A stretch of 64,000 bases of DNA, from contig NZ_CP028271.1 of the NCBI RefSeq assembly GCF_009914055.1, positions 3,968,001-4,032,000 of the forward strand. The letters are read 5' to 3'. A program made the translations under genes and the position numbers. Origin of the DNA: Mixta intestinalis (lineage in GTDB: Bacteria > Pseudomonadota > Gammaproteobacteria > Enterobacterales > Enterobacteriaceae). Below, one piece after another: positions 53,250-62,350 of the stretch; position 1 is the stretch's first letter; every line of letters begins with the position of its first letter. The notes beneath the pieces are model-generated. The model ran no database searches. It had not been told where the DNA came from and saw only the letters and a list, made by a program, of their open reading frames with translations.

Positions 53250-54266
53250 TTATGACTTCATAGCGAAATCGATCACCATGCGCCCACGGATTTTGCCGTT
53301 TTCCATCTCATGAAAAATATCGTTGATATCGCCAATCGCACGGCGCGTAACGTGCGGCACCACTTTGCCTTCGGCGGCAAACTGAAACGCTTCTGCCAGA
53401 TCTTCACGGGTGCCGACCAGCGAACCGACCACTTCAATACCATCCAGCACCAGGCGGGGGATATTCAGGCTCATTGATTCCGGCGGCAGGCCAACCGCGA
53501 CGATACGCCCACCGGCGCGCATGGCGTCAACCGCAGAGTTAAAGGCGGCTTTCGCCACCGCGGTAACCACGGCCGCATGAGCGCCACCGACACGATCCTG
53601 AATGATCTTCGCCGCATCTTCATTGCGTGAGTTGATCACAATATCGGCCCCCATCTCGCTGGCGAAGGCGAGCTGATCGTCGTTGATATCAACCGCGATG
53701 ACTTTCGCATTAAAGACATTTTTTGCGTACTGCAACGCCAGGTTGCCCAGCCCGCCAAGGCCGTAAATCGCGATCCATTTACCGGGACGGATGCCGGATA
53801 CCTTGACCGCTTTATAGGTGGTGACGCCAGCGCAGGTTACGCTGCTGGCCGCCGCCGGATCCAGGCCGTCCGGCACTTTAACCGCGTAGTCGGCAACGAC
53901 GATGCACTCCTCTGCCATGCCGCCATCTACGCTGTAGCCTGCGTTTTTGACGTTACGGCAGAGCGTTTCGTTGCCGCTGTTGCAATATTCACAGTGGCCG
54001 CAGCCCTGATAAAACCAGGCGACGCTGGCGCGATCGCCCGGCTTCAGTGAAGTCACGCCGGGGCCGATCTCTTCAACAATCCCGATCCCCTCGTGACCAA
54101 GAATAATCCCGGTGGTATCACCAAAATCGCCGTTCTTTACGTGCAGGTCGGTATGGCACACGCCGCAACACTCCATTTTCAGGCGGGCTTCACCATACGC
54201 CAGCGCGCGCAGCGTTTTCTCCACAACCTCAACGCGATGATCTTTGGTTACAACTGCTGCTTTCAT
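53250..54266 (-). CDS. adhP: Alcohol dehydrogenase AdhP (zinc, NAD-dependent)
   Basis: A 336-aa medium-chain dehydrogenase oxidising ethanol and other primary alcohols. The catalytic zinc ligands lie in CCGVCHTDLH and GHEGIGIVEEIG, the structural zinc in GCGHCEYCNSGNETLC, and the Rossmann motif is YGLGGLGNLALQYAK. Length and sequence match E. coli AdhP. The frame extends to 54368, but the ATG at 54266 (MKAAVVTKDH) follows GGGAGAG. Single gene with its own terminator, divergent from the GH15 gene. Confidence 0.95.
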   Translation of the reverse strand: MKAAVVTKDHRVEVVEKTLRALAYGEARLKMECCGVCHTDLHVKNGDFGDTTGIILGHEGIGIVEEIGPGVTSLKPGDRASVAWFYQGCGHCEYCNSGNETLCRNVKNAGYSVDGGMAEECIVVADYAVKVPDGLDPAAASSVTCAGVTTYKAVKVSGIRPGKWIAIYGLGGLGNLALQYAKNVFNAKVIAVDINDDQLAFASEMGADIVINSRNEDAAKIIQDRVGGAHAAVVTAVAKAAFNSAVDAMRAGGRIVAVGLPPESMSLNIPRLVLDGIEVVGSLVGTREDLAEAFQFAAEGKVVPHVTRRAIGDINDIFHEMENGKIRGRMVIDFAMKS

Positions 54267-54519
54267 GTCAGTCTCTCCCTTGATGAGATAACAACGTATC
54301 CTGGGTTCAGATGAACAGGCGGAAAGTGGTACGCCATTAACCGGCGTACCTGCCTGTATGCTAACCATTTTGAGTTATTTGCAACGCAGTGATTGTCCAG
54401 AGTGTGACAACGATCACCGGTGTACTACGCTTAAATTAACCTTGCCAGCGTAACGCGAAAAAGCAACGTTGCCGCATCCACCTGCTGCTGCGCCGTTCAG
54501 ATAAAGGACATTATTACCT

Positions 54520-56346
54520 GTGAAAAACATGACCTACGAATCGCCCGCACGTGAAAACGGCTATGCCGGGCTGGGTGACTATGCTGCGATCGGTGAAGGC
54601 CGTTCCGTGGCGTTGATTGCCCCTGACGGCGCTATTGACTGGTGGTGTGCGCCCAATCTCGACTCGCCGCCGTTGTTCGATCGTATACTGGATGCTGATT
54701 ACGGCGGCTATTTTCAGGTGGTGCCCGCCTCTTCGTGGCGTATGCAGCGCAGCTATCGTGAAAACAGTAATGTGCTGGAAACCCGCTATCAAACCGACAG
54801 CGGCGAGGTGCTGGTGACGGAATCGCTTAACAGTACGCTGGCAGGACGCCTGCCGTGGAATGAGCTGGCGCGGCGCGTGGATGGCGTGCGCGGCGAAGTG
54901 GCAATGAAGGTAATTTTTCAGCCCGGCACGCGCGCGGAAACCTGTTCGCCGTGGATGAACAAGGTCCATGACTATCCGGTTTATCACGTCGGTGAACTGA
55001 TGGCGATGCTGCGCCTGACCGATGATGTACAAATTGATCGCTGTGATGATGTCAGCCTGACCGCCACTTTTACCACCTCCTCCGGTTCGCGCTCGCTGGT
55101 GGCGCTGGTCACTACCGAGCGGGAGCCGCTAGCGATTCCGGCACCGGAAAAAATCGATGAGCGTATCGAAACCAGTCATATCGCCTGGCGCGACTGGGCT
55201 GACGGGCTTGACTGGCACGGGCCTTACGATAGCCACGTCAGGCGTTCGGCGCTGGCGCTGAAATTTCTCTGGTATTCCCCTACCGGCGCGCTGGCGGCGG
55301 CAGCGACCACCTCGCTGCCGGAAAAACTGGGTAACGATAAAAACTACGATTACCGCTATGCCTGGATACGCGATGCCTGCCTGATTATTAAAGCCTTCGT
55401 CTATCTGGGATCGATGGAAGATTGCAAAGCGGCCTTCTCCTGGCTGTCACATACCATTCGGCGGCATGACGGCGGCCTGCGCGCCTGTTACACGCTGGAG
55501 GGCGGACAGGTGCCGGAAGAGACCAATCCGCCGCTGGCAGGCTATCGCGAAACGCAACCGGTGCGGGTAGGTAACAACGCCCGCGATCAAATCCAGCTCA
55601 GTATGTATGGCGATATGCTGGCAACGGCGCGCCTGTTTATTGAAGCGGGTCACGTGCTGGATCTCTCTACGTCGCGTCTGCTCGGCAAGCTGGCGAATCA
55701 CTGTGCTGACAGCTGGCGGCAGAAAGATTCCGGTATCTGGGAGCTGCCGGAAGAGCAGCACTATACGCATTCCAAAATGGCCTGCTGGCTGGCGCTCGAT
55801 CAGGCGGTGGAGCTGGCGCGCGACAGCCATATCGAACCGACCTGGGTGCAGCGCTGGGAGCGCGAACGCGATCGTATCCGCGACTGGGTGGAAACGCACT
55901 GCTGGTCAGAGCGTCGTCAGGCTTACACCTTTTACGCCGGAACGGAGCGGCTGGATGCGGCGGTCGCCCTGACGCACTACTACGGCAGCAAAGTGAATCC
56001 GCAGCGTATGTTGTCAACGCTGACGCAGATCCGTGAGGAGCTGGGAGAGGGTCGCGTAATGCTCTACCGCTATTCTGACGTACAGAAAGAGGAAGCAACC
56101 TTTGTTGCCTGCGCTTTCTGGCTGGTAGAAGCGCTGGCGGAACTGGGCGAGCGTGATGAGGCGCGGCGCACCATGGATGAAATTCTGGAGCAGCTTTGCC
56201 AGCGCGGTAACGTCGAGATCTTTAACGAGATGTTTGATACCCGCACGCAAAGCTGGCTGGGGAATATGCCACAGGGATTAAGCCACCTGTCGCTGGTCTG
56301 CGCGGCGAAGGCGCTGTCGGAAGATAATCCCGGCCATCAGGTGTAG
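54520..56346 (+). CDS. Glycoside hydrolase family 15 protein (glucoamylase/trehalase-like)
   Basis: A 608-aa two-domain protein. The N-terminal beta-sandwich starts GLGDYAAIGEGRSVALIAPD and DWWCAPNLDSPPLFDRILD, the usual opening of bacterial GH15 proteins. The C-terminal (alpha/alpha)6 barrel has DYRYAWIRDACLIIKAFVYL with the first catalytic acid region and RDQIQLSMYGDMLATARL, ending with GNMPQGLSHLSLV. Relatives cleave trehalose or alpha-glucans. No signal peptide is present, so it acts in the cytoplasm, perhaps in osmolyte turnover. GTG at 54520 is preferred, with AAAGGA 11 nt upstream; an ATG at 54529 is also in frame. Confidence 0.88.
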   Translation: MKNMTYESPARENGYAGLGDYAAIGEGRSVALIAPDGAIDWWCAPNLDSPPLFDRILDADYGGYFQVVPASSWRMQRSYRENSNVLETRYQTDSGEVLVTESLNSTLAGRLPWNELARRVDGVRGEVAMKVIFQPGTRAETCSPWMNKVHDYPVYHVGELMAMLRLTDDVQIDRCDDVSLTATFTTSSGSRSLVALVTTEREPLAIPAPEKIDERIETSHIAWRDWADGLDWHGPYDSHVRRSALALKFLWYSPTGALAAAATTSLPEKLGNDKNYDYRYAWIRDACLIIKAFVYLGSMEDCKAAFSWLSHTIRRHDGGLRACYTLEGGQVPEETNPPLAGYRETQPVRVGNNARDQIQLSMYGDMLATARLFIEAGHVLDLSTSRLLGKLANHCADSWRQKDSGIWELPEEQHYTHSKMACWLALDQAVELARDSHIEPTWVQRWERERDRIRDWVETHCWSERRQAYTFYAGTERLDAAVALTHYYGSKVNPQRMLSTLTQIREELGEGRVMLYRYSDVQKEEATFVACAFWLVEALAELGERDEARRTMDEILEQLCQRGNVEIFNEMFDTRTQSWLGNMPQGLSHLSLVCAAKALSEDNPGHQV

Positions 56347-56361
56347 CGCAACGCGAAGAAG

Positions 56362-56386
56362 GCAGGCTGAACGCGGCTCAGCCTGC
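56362..56386. terminator. Hairpin between convergent GH15 and DUF262 genes
   Basis: A perfect 9-bp stem GCAGGCTGA / TCAGCCTGC with a 7-nt loop, 15 bp after the GH15 stop and just before the DUF262 stop on the other strand. There is no T-run. Confidence 0.5.
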
Positions 56387-56393
56387 CCGCCGA

Positions 56394-58607
56394 TTAATCT
56401 GCGGCGTAGATTTCCGGCATCAGTTCTTCCAGCAGCGCCGGAAAATAGCGCGGCTGAGGCACTTTTTTACCCTCGGACTCGCCATCCTTCCAGAATTCAT
56501 ATTTACCCTGACTGTAGTAAGCATAGCGGATTTGATCGTTATCCAACGTCAGCTCAAGCCAGGGTTCGTCATCACCATAAGTCCATCGGTGTTCCACAGC
56601 CTTAATCGGTACGGAAAGATCGCCGTTTTCCAGCCGTTGCTGAAGGCGCTCTGCCAGCACGTAGCCGTGCAGCTCAAAGAAATAAGCGCGTCGTGTGGAT
56701 TTGCTTAACAGATAGATCTTTTCATCCTCTTTATCCAGCAGCCGTTCTTTGGCGTAGCTGATTACCTGCGGATATTTCACAATCAGCTCGCGCCAGCCGC
56801 CACAGTTGACCTGGGCGATCAGCTTTTGCAACGTACTGGTAACGTTCTGAGTGCCAATATGCGCCAGTAGCTGCCCGAATACCGGCCTCTCTACCACTGC
56901 CATCCAGCCTTTATGGCGATCGCGCCAGCTATGGTTCGCAGAGCGGCAGAAGGTGAAACGGTTATTGCCGACGGGCACCAGATAATCACCCAGCGTCAGC
57001 AGCGCGCGCTCCAGCAGATGCGCTTTATGTTCGATAATCGCCTTATCCAGCACGCGGAAAGTTTTCTCCGTCAGCGTGATAAATTTTTTCAGGCTGTGCG
57101 TGCCGTGCGTCGGTGAGCGGGCGAGATTAAGCAGGCCGCGAATGCGCCCCTGTAGATAAGGATGATGTTCTGCACGGATAAGCGCCGCCTCCCAGGCGAG
57201 ATCCTGCTGAATCAAACCCACTTTAAGACGCTCTTCCTCCCACTGATCTTTGAAGATGGCGGGGATCGGCGCGTGTTCCAGCCAGTCATACAGCTCACGC
57301 GCATAGGGTGCCATTGCTTTTAATGCGGCAAGCACGCGGATGAAATTTTTCGCATCAAGTTCCAGCGTATTCAGCAGATTATCGGTAAAACGCAGCCAGC
57401 GCTGCTGATGCTGCGCTTCATCGTTGTCCGGTTTCTCCTGCGTCAGGATAAAGAGCGCCAGCGCATAGAACCGAGCCTGAACCAGATAATCACTGGTAGT
57501 AACAAAATCGGTCAGCAGCAACAGGGCAGCGGAAGCAGCCTCCCCAGCCGCAGGCGTTGCCTGGCCAACAGGGAAGTAATCGAGTACCTGCATGATCTTT
57601 GCCAGATCCTCTGGGGCAAAGGCACGGTGCTGCTCGAACTCCAGCGGGGCAAAGGTCCCCTGCGTGTCACGCAACAAGCTAAACCATGCGGCATCCTCTT
57701 TTCCCAGCGCATCTAATCGCTTATCGCTGCGTTCGCACTCCAGCAGAAAGGCCATACGCATAAAGAACCGCAGGTAGAGCGTATCGAAAGCGTGATCTTT
57801 GTCTCTGATCTGCCAGAAAAGATCGGTCCATCGCCCATCAAGCTTTTGGCTAAAGGTTTCCGCTGCAGGCCAGCCGCCAGTGTGCCCGGAGAGCCAGGCT
57901 TTAAAGTGCTCAAAATCGGTGAGCGCTTTGCCTCGGGCGTTCATTTTAATATAGAGATCGTCGGACAAACCGAAATATTGCAGGCTGAGATAGTGAAAAA
58001 CAATGCGCCTGTCATCTTCGCTGCACAGGCGTTGAAACAGACTATCCGCCGGGGCAGAAAAGCGCTGCTGAAGTGCCCGTAGCATGGTTAAGCAGGATTC
58101 GATAGTAGGATCGTGACGCCAGGAAAGATAAAACCAGTGGCTGTCGATCAACTGCTCATCAATGGGGGCGGCGTCCGGCGAAAACTGATAATTCTCCGGG
58201 TTGGCGCTGACCAGCGCATCGAAGAATTCTGTGGCGCTGGTGCGGGTCTTATAGCTGAAACGCGATTTCCCGTTAAGCGTGAAGCGTTGGCAAAATGCCT
58301 GATATTCTCCTTCCTTCGCAGCGAGAAACCAGTGCAGCAGAAAAAGCGTGGTCAGACGCTGTTGTCCATCCAGTACGGAAAGCCGGGAAGGGCTTCCTTC
58401 CTCAATGCTGCCATAGATGAAGTCAAGTACCAGCGGTTCGCTTTGCGCGTCCTGATGTAGCGCCTGCGCCAGCGTATTAAGAAACTGCTGGCGGATCTCG
58501 TGTGCTGACTGACGCCCCTGGGCATAATCGCGCTGGATCACCGGAATTTCAATAAAATCAACTTTGGAAAAGATCCCGGCAAAGGACAGTATTTCCTGCT
58601 GGCTCAT
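56394..58607 (-). CDS. DUF262 protein, second gene of a putative GmrSD-like defence pair
   Basis: A 737-aa protein. The N-terminal DUF262 (ParB/sulfiredoxin-like NTPase) domain shows VDFIEIPVIQRDYAQGR near residue 17 and the signature VLDGQQRLTTLFLLHWFLA near 78-96. Further on is the DUF262 element LYIKMNARGKALTDFEHFK. Unlike its partner it has no DUF1524 HNH motif; the last ~350 residues form a helical region plus a C-terminal part (YGDDEPWLELTLDNDQIRYA) that I do not recognise. The ATG at 58607 overlaps the partner's stop (ATGA), so the pair is translationally coupled. A role in foreign-DNA restriction is inferred. Confidence 0.72.
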   Translation of the reverse strand: MSQQEILSFAGIFSKVDFIEIPVIQRDYAQGRQSAHEIRQQFLNTLAQALHQDAQSEPLVLDFIYGSIEEGSPSRLSVLDGQQRLTTLFLLHWFLAAKEGEYQAFCQRFTLNGKSRFSYKTRTSATEFFDALVSANPENYQFSPDAAPIDEQLIDSHWFYLSWRHDPTIESCLTMLRALQQRFSAPADSLFQRLCSEDDRRIVFHYLSLQYFGLSDDLYIKMNARGKALTDFEHFKAWLSGHTGGWPAAETFSQKLDGRWTDLFWQIRDKDHAFDTLYLRFFMRMAFLLECERSDKRLDALGKEDAAWFSLLRDTQGTFAPLEFEQHRAFAPEDLAKIMQVLDYFPVGQATPAAGEAASAALLLLTDFVTTSDYLVQARFYALALFILTQEKPDNDEAQHQQRWLRFTDNLLNTLELDAKNFIRVLAALKAMAPYARELYDWLEHAPIPAIFKDQWEEERLKVGLIQQDLAWEAALIRAEHHPYLQGRIRGLLNLARSPTHGTHSLKKFITLTEKTFRVLDKAIIEHKAHLLERALLTLGDYLVPVGNNRFTFCRSANHSWRDRHKGWMAVVERPVFGQLLAHIGTQNVTSTLQKLIAQVNCGGWRELIVKYPQVISYAKERLLDKEDEKIYLLSKSTRRAYFFELHGYVLAERLQQRLENGDLSVPIKAVEHRWTYGDDEPWLELTLDNDQIRYAYYSQGKYEFWKDGESEGKKVPQPRYFPALLEELMPEIYAAD

Positions 58608-60430
58608 GATAAGGCTCCACAAAAAAAGGTGGTAAGCGTCTCGATAATGGCTTGTTGATAGTGATGCTGGTCTTCCTGATGCCAGAACGTCATATCGTGA
58701 ACCTGACGGCTGTAATATTTAAGAAAGACGTTGCGGGTAGCGACGGGAACGAAGGTGGTGTTTTTATCGGCAGCGATAATACGCTGGCGCTTGATGGGGA
58801 AAATAGCGTTCTTATAGCTGCGGTTGGTTTTAGCATCCAGTAGCGTGAGATTACCGATACTATTTTCCAGATCGTGGCTGTTCTTATTTTTTTTATTTTC
58901 TTTATTAAAAGTTTTGTGTACTTCGCTAAATAATTTCTGAAATTCGAGGGATTCAAATGTTTCTTTATCGAGCAGCTTTTTGGCGCGACGATAAAATTTT
59001 GTTTGCAAAGCGTTATATTGCTCATCTTTAACCGCGAGCGTTTCATCGGGGCTAAAATGCTCAAGGGTATTTTTTGTCCAGCTTTTCTGTCCCGAAATGC
59101 TTTCCGGCATCTGCGAGCTAACGGAGCTGATATGCTCAATATCCCATGTGTCCAGCTTGTAGCGTTGAAACTGGAAGCGCATGCTGGAACAGTCGTTGCC
59201 TAAAATAGTGGCGATATTAAATAACAGCAGCAGCGCGCGTAAGTTTTTATCACCATAGCTTGCGCCAGCAATTGCAGCGGCAATATTCTCTCGCCGATGG
59301 TGACTATCGGCTTTTGCTGCTTCCGGTAGCGCAATCACCAGAATCTCCTGACGAAGCTGAGCCAGAAAGGCGCTTTTACTGCCGCAGTTTTGCTGTAAGT
59401 GAAGCAGCTTTTGTAGGGTGACTTTCTGGCTAATCAGATAGCCAACCAGATGATAAAGATGCTGATCCTCAAACCATTCGTTAAGTGTCATAAACAGATG
59501 TTTAACGCGCGTCCAGGGATGCTCTGTCGCCTGTGCATCGCTTTTATTGCTTTGCAAATAATGCGAAAATTTAAGGAAAATGTAGTAAGGATCGTGGGCG
59601 GAAACCGATAGCGGTTGCGTATCGGCAATCACCTTGAGCAGCAGTTCGATGCGGTTATCTGGCTGGGCGGCATCGCTGGCATTGCTAATGAAATACCAGA
59701 AATCAGGCTGCCGTAACCGCCGTTCAATCGTGTCCCATTCGTGGGCCATTCTTAGCTGCTGAAAAGAGAGGTCTTTACCTGTACCGGTGAAGTTATTTGC
59801 GTGCAGAAAAAGTGCCTTAACCAGCTCGGCATTGGTTAGCGGAATTTTACCGCGGTTAAGACGGGAAAAGACGCTGGTGGCCTCTACCGTTTCATGCAGC
59901 TGATACCAGATAAATTTAACGTTTCTGCCCGCTTTCTCGTTATTAAGCAAGGTCGTTAAAAAAGTAAACTTATAAACTCCTTGTTTCTCTTCAAACCAGG
60001 CTTTTACCGTTTCCCATGCCTGGGAAATATAATAAAAATCGATATTTTCTTCTGCTCTGGCAGGATCGATTTTGGCCAGAAAGTCTTCGCTGCCAGGACG
60101 GGTTTCAAAACGCAGGCTGTAACAGGGTTGCCCCATCATCGCAGCAATATCTTTCAGATAACTCAGAATGATATATAGCGTGGTCAGCCGCTGCTGTCCG
60201 TCAACCAGCTCCCATTCGTCGCCGCGTTTTTTAACTACCATCGGCTGTAAACAGTAGAATGCCTCTTTTGAGTTTTCCTCGTTGTTCTGTTGAAATTCGG
60301 CGATATCTTCTAACAGATCTCTTACCTGGCGCGGGGTCCAGCGATAGCCGCGCTGCCAGGCGGGAATAAAAAATTTCTCCGTAAGCAGATCGCAGACGGG
60401 CTTAAGCATCAGTTGATTAGTGTTTTGCAT
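58604..60430 (-). CDS. DUF262-DUF1524 nuclease-like protein, first gene of a putative GmrSD-like defence pair
   Basis: A 608-aa protein with the two-domain layout of GmrSD-type type IV restriction enzymes and SspE. The DUF262 domain (1-~210) carries KFFIPAWQRGYRWTPRQVRD, the hallmark ELVDGQQRLTTLYIILSYL (residues 74-92) and SVFSRLNRGKIPLTNAELVK. The DUF1524 HNH-like nuclease has DTWDIEHISS (428-436) and IGNLTLLDAKTNRSYKN (525-541), keeping the His and Asn residues expected for metal-dependent cutting. It is AT-richer than the flanking GH15 and gor genes. The family is known for cutting modified phage DNA; the target here is unknown. Confidence 0.8.
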   Translation of the reverse strand: MQNTNQLMLKPVCDLLTEKFFIPAWQRGYRWTPRQVRDLLEDIAEFQQNNEENSKEAFYCLQPMVVKKRGDEWELVDGQQRLTTLYIILSYLKDIAAMMGQPCYSLRFETRPGSEDFLAKIDPARAEENIDFYYISQAWETVKAWFEEKQGVYKFTFLTTLLNNEKAGRNVKFIWYQLHETVEATSVFSRLNRGKIPLTNAELVKALFLHANNFTGTGKDLSFQQLRMAHEWDTIERRLRQPDFWYFISNASDAAQPDNRIELLLKVIADTQPLSVSAHDPYYIFLKFSHYLQSNKSDAQATEHPWTRVKHLFMTLNEWFEDQHLYHLVGYLISQKVTLQKLLHLQQNCGSKSAFLAQLRQEILVIALPEAAKADSHHRRENIAAAIAGASYGDKNLRALLLLFNIATILGNDCSSMRFQFQRYKLDTWDIEHISSVSSQMPESISGQKSWTKNTLEHFSPDETLAVKDEQYNALQTKFYRRAKKLLDKETFESLEFQKLFSEVHKTFNKENKKNKNSHDLENSIGNLTLLDAKTNRSYKNAIFPIKRQRIIAADKNTTFVPVATRNVFLKYYSRQVHDMTFWHQEDQHHYQQAIIETLTTFFCGALS

Positions 60431-60594
60431 ATTGGTTCCTGAAGGGCAGGAAGGCGCTGACGAATAACAAACCGTACAGGCTGGCCCACGGCCTGAAGGC
60501 TATGGCTTTAATACGAAATGAGATCAGTTATCGGCGCAAATAAGCAAAACTAAAATTATTATATAAATTATGTGAGCGACGCCACGCCAGTAAA

Positions 60595-60621
60595 AAAGGC
60601 CGGGATCTTATCCCGGCCTTT
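60595..60621. terminator. Terminator of gor (bidirectional stem)
   Basis: A perfect 11-bp stem AAAGGCCGGGA / TCCCGGCCTTT with a 5-nt loop. On the minus strand it is followed by a run of T, about 50 bp after the gor stop. Confidence 0.85.
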
Positions 60622-60669
60622 AATTAACAATCTGGTATCAGAGCTAAAGCGGCCCACTTGCCTGGCCTT

Positions 60670-62022
60670 TTAGCGCATCGTTACGAACTCTTCGGCTGCC
60701 GTTGGGTGAATTGCCACGGTGTTATCAAAGTCTTTTTTGGTGGCACCCATTTTCAGTGCAACCGCGAAGCCCTGTAGCATTTCGTCCATACCGAAGCCGA
60801 TGCCGTGAATACCCACGATCTTTTCCTCTTTCCCGACGCAGACCAGCTTCATACGGCACGGCTGGCGATGCTGGGTCACTGCGGTGTACATCGCGGTAAA
60901 AGACGATTTATATACCTTCACGGCCTCATCGCCGTAATGCGCGCGCGCTTCCGGCTCGGTCAGGCCAACGGTGCCGATCGGCGGATGGCTGAAAACCACG
61001 GTCGGAATATTGCTGTAATCCAGGTGCTCATCTGGCTTGTTATTGAACAGACGTTCGGAGAGACGACGCCCCGCCGCCACCGCGACCGGCGTTAGCTCAA
61101 CCGCGCCGGTGTTATCGCCAACGGCGTAAATCCCGGCAACGCTGGTGTTCTGGAACTTATCTACCTGAATGTAACCTTTCTCATTCAGCGCCACGCCGGT
61201 TACGGCGAGGTTCAGATTATCGGTTGCCGGTTCGCGACCGATGGCCCAAATCAGGCAGTCAACGGTTTGCGACTGCCCGTTTTCCAGCTGTAGCGTCAGG
61301 CTGCCGTCATCATTTTTCACTACTGCTTTTGGCACCGAGTGCGTATGCAGCGTCGGGCCTTCACTGTTCATTACTTCCACCAGCGTTTCGCTAAGCAGCG
61401 GATCGAACTGGCGCAGCGGCGCTTCTTTGCGAACAAACAGATGGGTTTCTGACCCCAGCGCGTTCAGCACGCCAGCGATCTCTACGGCGATATAACCTGC
61501 GCCAACGATGGCGGTGCGTTTCGGCATCGCCTGTAGCTCAAAAAAGCCGTCAGAATCGATGCCATATTCCGCGCCGGGAATCGACGGATGTACCGGACGC
61601 CCGCCGGTTGCAATCAGGATATGATCGGCAGTGATCTTCTCGCCGTTAACCTCAACGGTATGCGCGTCGACGAAGCGGGCAAAGCCTTTGATCACATCTA
61701 CGTTGTTTTTGCCCAGCACCGTTTCATAGGACGTGTGGATGCGATCGATATAGGCGCTACGGTTTTTCAGCAGTGTCTGCCAGTTAAACTGGTTTACCGT
61801 GGTATCAAAACCATAGTCCGGGCCGTAGTTGTGAATTGCTTCAGCCACCTGTGCCGCATGCCACATTACTTTTTTCGGTACGCAACCGACGTTAACACAG
61901 GTGCCGCCCAGCTCTTTCGCTTCGATCAGGGCGCATTTCTGACCATACATCGCCGCACGGTTAATGGAGGCGATACCGCCGCTGCCGCCGCCAATGGCGA
62001 GGTAATCATAATGTCGGGTCAT
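60670..62022 (-). CDS. gor: Glutathione reductase
   Basis: A 450-aa NADPH-dependent flavoprotein that keeps glutathione reduced in the cytosol. The FAD motif YLAIGGGSGGIASINRAA, the redox-active disulfide ELGGTCVNVGCVPKKVMWHA, the NAD(P) site AIVGAGYIAVEIAGVLNALG, and the C-terminal catalytic GVAIHPTAAEEFV-type segment (VAIHPTAAEEFVTMR) are present. The length equals the E. coli enzyme. The open frame runs up to 62409, but the ATG at 62022 (MTRHYDYLAIGG) follows GGAG at 8 nt. Its neighbours are the DUF262 pair downstream and, divergently, rnz. Confidence 0.97.
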   Translation of the reverse strand: MTRHYDYLAIGGGSGGIASINRAAMYGQKCALIEAKELGGTCVNVGCVPKKVMWHAAQVAEAIHNYGPDYGFDTTVNQFNWQTLLKNRSAYIDRIHTSYETVLGKNNVDVIKGFARFVDAHTVEVNGEKITADHILIATGGRPVHPSIPGAEYGIDSDGFFELQAMPKRTAIVGAGYIAVEIAGVLNALGSETHLFVRKEAPLRQFDPLLSETLVEVMNSEGPTLHTHSVPKAVVKNDDGSLTLQLENGQSQTVDCLIWAIGREPATDNLNLAVTGVALNEKGYIQVDKFQNTSVAGIYAVGDNTGAVELTPVAVAAGRRLSERLFNNKPDEHLDYSNIPTVVFSHPPIGTVGLTEPEARAHYGDEAVKVYKSSFTAMYTAVTQHRQPCRMKLVCVGKEEKIVGIHGIGFGMDEMLQGFAVALKMGATKKDFDNTVAIHPTAAEEFVTMR

Positions 62023-62350
62023 TGAGCGAGCTCCAAAAATAAGATAAGAAAACTGGCGTAAGTGTACCGCCACTCTGCGATTTACCGCAAAGTTTGCGCC
62101 TATGATTGCAACAGGAGACAACTTTTGCTGCACCTGTGCCGCAAAATTGATCGGTTTGATCGCCTGGGGCGGGCCGCAGTATTGACGATCGGACTGCGAT
62201 CCGCCAGCCTGTCGGGTGCGGCGAACAGAGGGTTGGCCGCGGTGCGTCAGCAGCAAAAGGGCGAATGCCAAATAACGCCGAGCGGTGACGCCATTTTTGC
62301 CCGTTTCGCATCGCGCCGGGAAGCCATCAAACCTCAACCAGAGAAAACCT
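62023..62350. other. Divergent control region between gor and rnz
   Basis: 328 bp. Open frames through it are extensions of gor and rnz upstream of their real starts. It should hold both promoters; no operator or structure stood out. Confidence 0.35.
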
